Position numbers and translations under genes: made by a program. Positions 60,301 through 64,000 of a stretch of DNA of 64,000 nucleotides are shown here, piece after piece. The notes under the pieces were generated by a model. It searched no databases. It worked only from the letters and a program-made list of their open reading frames with translations, and had not been told where the DNA came from. The stretch is from Polytrichum commune (taxonomy: Eukaryota > Streptophyta > Polytrichopsida > Polytrichales > Polytrichaceae). The stretch covers positions 54,026,758 to 54,090,757 of the forward strand of contig OX485805.1 of NCBI GenBank assembly GCA_950295325.1. Reading direction: 5' to 3'. How positions within the stretch are numbered: the stretch's first letter is position 1; the number at the start of each line of letters is the position of its first letter.

Positions 60301-61416
60301 TTTGTTTTCTTTGTTTGGAAGGGGGCACAAATTTAAGATTCCATTGCAAGAGAGTGACCAAGGAGTTAGCCTTGTTGACACCATCCTAGTGTGCTTCTAG
60401 TTCCATTGTTGGCCTTTTCATTTCATGGACTTCAAATCAATTTCATTTCATTTCATTACTTGTTTTAGCACATTCCAATAAAAACTCTTTATTGAGCCTA
60501 TATTACTTGCCTTCAATGACAACCTTGCATAAGTGCGGTGGTGTTACAAGACACATTCATTATATAGGACAAGAAGGTGTGCAACATGACCCACAAGTAA
60601 CACTTCCGTATTTCTTTTTCATATCATCTTGGACTTGTCAAATATTTCACGATTCATGTGATAAAAAAAAACATATTTAAATGCAAAAAGTTGCGCTAAT
60701 TTTCTTTCAACTCATAATACATTTCTCTATGCTTTATGGAGTGGTACTCATACATGTTCTTCAATGGGTTTCTTTTGGATATATATATGTATATATAAGA
60801 CTTGGAGATGTATATATATGTTGGGTACTTGTAGGTCATAATCAATTTGCAGTTCACATCAATAGTAAGCCTAAGGAGAGCTATAAACTAACAATGATCA
60901 TATTGTTTCTTAATAAAGATTATAAGAAGTACACAAGGTTTTGAAGGGAGAGGGAATCATCGTATACGAGGGTACTTCTTAATCATTCAACATAAAAGCC
61001 TTACAATAGTATGTAGTCCGGAAGCTACTTTTTTAGTTGATTTGAGATGGGATTTAGTTTTTAAGACTTTGAATTAGTGTACTTGATGTCATTTGAGATA
61101 CTTTTCCAACAAACTTATAGGGGTCAAGTTCATATGTTGGATGGATAAGAGATACACTCGTATACGAAATGCATGTTTTGAGGATTGCAATGTGTTTATA
61201 ACACTTTCTCATTTTATATAACATATGATTTATCTAGTTAGTGCATATCAAAATCATCCGTCATTAACCAACATAATCATCATGGCAATGCCCATGTATA
61301 TATTGTACATGAATTGTTTTGTTGAAAATAATTACGACTCGAACTGACATCACTACAAGGATCCATGGTCTAGGCCACTCATTTGAGTGGTTTTTCAAAT
61401 GTTTGTGGAACAATGA
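60301..61416. other. No supported gene
   Basis: An 87-codon hydrophobic frame at 60681-60944 contains a TA-repeat and is unlikely to be real. Otherwise AT-rich. Confidence 0.5.
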
Positions 61417-61968
61417 GGGCCAGTTTCCACCATGGGCCATGGAGTCGGACCATGGAAGATGACAATTTTCCATGGTCCAACTTCCATGGTCCGATTTCTC
61501 ATAAATCAATTTACAAGTCTTTGGGCCCCTCATTAGGTGTAAACCAAAATGTGGACCAAGAGGAATGACCATGCACCAAAAAAAGAATGTGCTAAAATTT
61601 TAATATATGTCCAAAAAAGGAAATTTTGAGAAAAAAAAATATTAAAGCTTGACCATTCTTTTTTCTTCTCTTGTCTTCATCTTCTCTTTTTGAAAAAACA
61701 TATTCATTAAAAACTCATTAAATTTTATTTCTTTGCCATGGGCCCTTGCCACCATAGCACCTCTTTTGCCTCTCCCACCGCAAAACCCGTTGGACCATGT
61801 CAATGGATATTGTAGGCCTTAAAATATGTCTTTGAGGACCTTGAACTCCATGGCCACTATGACATTTTTTTCCTTGGTATAAACCGAAGCGATCTTGGGA
61901 TTCAACAACCAATCACAAATTTCAGAAGGCCTTGGGACGATTTCATGGTCCATAGTGTAAACAACCCC
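61417..61968. mobile_element. Tourist/PIF-Harbinger-like MITE A9
   Basis: The left end GGGCCAGTTTCCACCATGG pairs with the inverted right end GGGGTTGTTTACACTATGG. TGA is present on both sides (61414-61416, 61969-61971), one base from TWA. The interior matches A2 and the right part of A3 ('cgcaaaacccgttggacc'). Confidence 0.85.
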
Positions 61969-61992
61969 TGACTTCTCCATTTCATTTGTACA

Positions 61993-62317
61993 CTAAATAA
62001 ACCTATTATTTTGGGCCAAAATAAATTTGTAGATCCCACGCTAATTCTCATCATGAGAATTAATGTTCAACCCACGCTAAATTTCCGGGAGAAAGTTAGC
62101 GCGGGCCACATTACTTGTTTAATATGTAGGAAATTAATGTGGGTGATATTATTTTGTGCTAGTTATGTCCTATATTTAGCATTCAATGTGTTAGATGAAA
62201 GTGTTGATAAAGACTTAGGGGAAGGCACGGTGTCTTGGACCCACATTAATTTAACCTTGACTACAAAAATTAGTGTGGCCCACGCTAACTTTCCACCCAC
62301 ACTCATAGGATTATTTA
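61993..62317. mobile_element. MITE family B, copy 4
   Basis: Left end CTAAATAAACCTATTATTTT and inverted right end CTAAATAATCCTATGAGTG. 'tcccacgctaattctcatca', 'gtgctagttatgtcctat' and 'gtcttggacccaca' match copy 1. Its right terminus abuts MITE A10, whose TTA target copy lies within it. Confidence 0.75.
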
Positions 62318-62654
62318 GGGTCACTTCACACATGAGAGTGAAGTTCCGTGACCATTGCATTCTAAGATCTCTCGTTGGTTGAAAAGGCCGAGACCGTCCA
62401 AGTTCACTTCACACTAGAAGGAAAAACCCAGGGACCCAAAGAAATTATCATGGATGAAAAGTTTACGTCGATTCCTACATGACAAACTATACATATTGTT
62501 TCATAATATGCGGGAATTTGCGTTAGGCCCACTTCCAAGAAATAGGCTTGATGCAAATTATGATAGACCATGTCAGTGGTACAACCTTTGGATGAGAATC
62601 AAGGACACTTACAATTACACAATCATGGCCCTCAACTTGTGTATGAAGTGGCCC
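62318..62654. mobile_element. Tourist/PIF-Harbinger-like MITE A10
   Basis: Left end GGGTCACTTCACACATGAG and inverted right end GGGCCACTTCATACACAAG enclose 337 bp. TTA lies on both sides (62315-62317, 62655-62657). Same subfamily as A5 and A7. It appears inserted in the last bases of MITE B copy 4. Confidence 0.88.
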
Positions 62655-63479
62655 TTAGTCCAATGCTAATCTATACATGCAATAAACCATTTACCACCAA
62701 AAACTCACTCTTATTAAATATATATTACTTGAGCTATGAATTCTACATTGCATTTGCCATTACAAGTCAACCCCGAATGTGAAATTGAATCCATGGCCGG
62801 GAAGCCGGTCCACATTGCTAAAGGGCCTTTTTTCTTTCTTTCTTTCGTCTTCTTTCTTTTTTATCAAAATCATCATGATATTCACGATATTCCTTACGGT
62901 CACGATCCCAAGGGATTGAGCCAAGCCGGTTATAAGTACCATTTTTGAAGCGGGTACTATACCTTACAACAAAGCTAGCACTCATGTAGCTAGTGTAGTA
63001 CTCTTGGTGGCTTCCAAACAAGCTTGAAGGTAGGCACCTAGTTTGACTTTGTGTTATCAATCACGCACTCCAATGCCTCTCGAGTCTCTTTCTCGAAACG
63101 ACTCAAATTAGGTTTAACCCTCAAGTCACATAAAATTGGGATTCACTCCAATATTATTTGATCCCCGTGAGTGAACTAACTTTCACGCAATCTACCACTA
63201 ACTCCGAAGAGGTGCAATTTTAGTAGTTCACTAGCCGTAAGCAAGTGAATTGGAGTGGTTCAATAACTCGGTAGTTAAATCAAGGTTTGTTGACTGATCA
63301 TGTAATCCAATCTTGCCATTTCTAGTATTGCCCAATTATTTTGAGGAGTAATTCATAGTTGATTTTGTTCTTAATTCCTTTTGGTGACTTCTTTTTATCA
63401 ACATTGAGTACGCTTTCTAGGTGTGTGTATATAGTATGCTATAGTGACTATTTTAATGTGCTCACTCCAACTACACTAA
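62655..63479. other. No supported gene
   Basis: Contains a (TTTC)n-like run at 62829-62858. No coding signal. Confidence 0.5.
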
Positions 63480-63623
63480 GGGTTGTTTTACATACGCAAC
63501 CAAGGGCCATGAGAACAAATATATATTGGGTTTCCCGTGGTCACGGTCAGCAGTCTAAAGACCATGACCAAGAGAAATCCACGACATTTTTTCAAAGCCT
63601 TGGTCATCAGCCAAGTGTGAAGC
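63480..63623. mobile_element. Short Tourist-like MITE A11
   Basis: 144 bp flanked by TAA on both sides (63477-63479, 63624-63626). Ends GGGTTGTTTTACATACG and, inverted, GCTTCACACTTGG are worn versions of the A family termini. 'gaccatgaccaagag' resembles the A interior words. Confidence 0.5.
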
Positions 63624-64000
63624 TAACTTAGACCGAGATGTAGTATCTTTCATAAAAACCAAAAGATATAAATATAAATATAATAATATATATGTACACT
63701 TTTAAAATTTATCATAAGTGTAAATTTCTAAAAAAAAATGGTGTTTCCAATAACATGGTCACCTTATTTTCCATTGTGATGACCTATTAGGATCCTCTTG
63801 CAATAAAGTCCAGGTCACCGTCAATAATTATCCATTTATGGAGACGTAAGATTCTATGTCACTTTCTCATTCATTTTTTGGAATACTCACACTTGTTCAC
63901 TTTTATTTTTGGCGGCCTCGTGTAAGATATAATGGGACTGCCACTCATTTCTCAAGCAATGAAAGATTGTATGTGGTGGTCATGGCCAAAAGTCATTATG
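63624..64000. other. No supported gene
   Basis: AT-rich, ends at the window edge. Nothing recognised. Confidence 0.5.

Noticed and set aside
60681-60944. Hydrophobic 87-codon frame that looks like a membrane protein
   Set aside because: Contains a TA/TG repeat encoding alternating Tyr, Ile and Val; no homologue recognised.
62818-63060. Lys/Arg-rich minus-strand frame
   Set aside because: Generated by a TTTC-type low-complexity run.

Overview
The window looks like nuclear DNA of a land plant or close streptophyte relative with a large, repeat-rich, gene-poor genome. A seed-free plant or gymnosperm seems likelier than a compact angiosperm, but I cannot name the species. The basis is a plant-style F-box gene relic, many Tourist-like and other small TIR elements, plant-type LINEs and a Ty3/gypsy polyprotein. 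The sequence is visibly AT-rich, with long homopolymer and dinucleotide runs. No intact single-exon host gene was found.

Layout. 1-0.64 kb: two phase-compatible candidate exons of a gene cut by the left edge. 2.2-3.3 kb: a 34-35 bp minisatellite and a 76 bp tandem repeat. 3.57-7.25 kb: a decayed Ty3/gypsy polyprotein gene. It carries a C5 DNA-methyltransferase-like C-terminal segment before the reverse transcriptase and a PHD finger after the integrase. 7.6-17.3 kb: dispersed repeats and small TIR elements. 17.3-18.4 kb (minus): an F-box protein pseudogene, followed on its promoter side by a 116 bp tandem repeat. 21.2-26 kb: an array of short palindromes, two Harbinger-type MITEs, a third MITE type and a large inverted/direct repeat complex. 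27.4-32.3 kb: a LINE pseudogene split by about 2.4 kb and carrying a small retroposed insert with a long target duplication. 34.3-36.6 kb: more Harbinger-type MITEs. 40.7-41.9 kb: a Tc1/mariner-pogo type TIR element with TA duplication. 44.2-45.5 kb: the RNase H and C-terminal part of a second LINE. 49.2-51.0 kb (minus): a candidate multi-exon host gene whose first exon sits in a GC-rich island. 52-64 kb: a tRNA-like SINE head and at least seven more MITE copies.

How it fits together. Almost everything recognisable is mobile DNA or its debris. The commonest element is a Tourist/PIF-Harbinger-like MITE family: eleven copies, most flanked by TAA, TTA or decayed versions of them. No transposase for it is visible here. 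Several premature stops in the LINE and F-box relics are changes expected from deamination of methylated CHG or CpG cytosines. The most unusual object is the gypsy element joining a DNA-methyltransferase-like domain and a histone-reader-like PHD finger to the usual polymerase and integrase. This copy is dead, with internal stops, frameshifts, no recognisable LTRs, and no gag or protease found.
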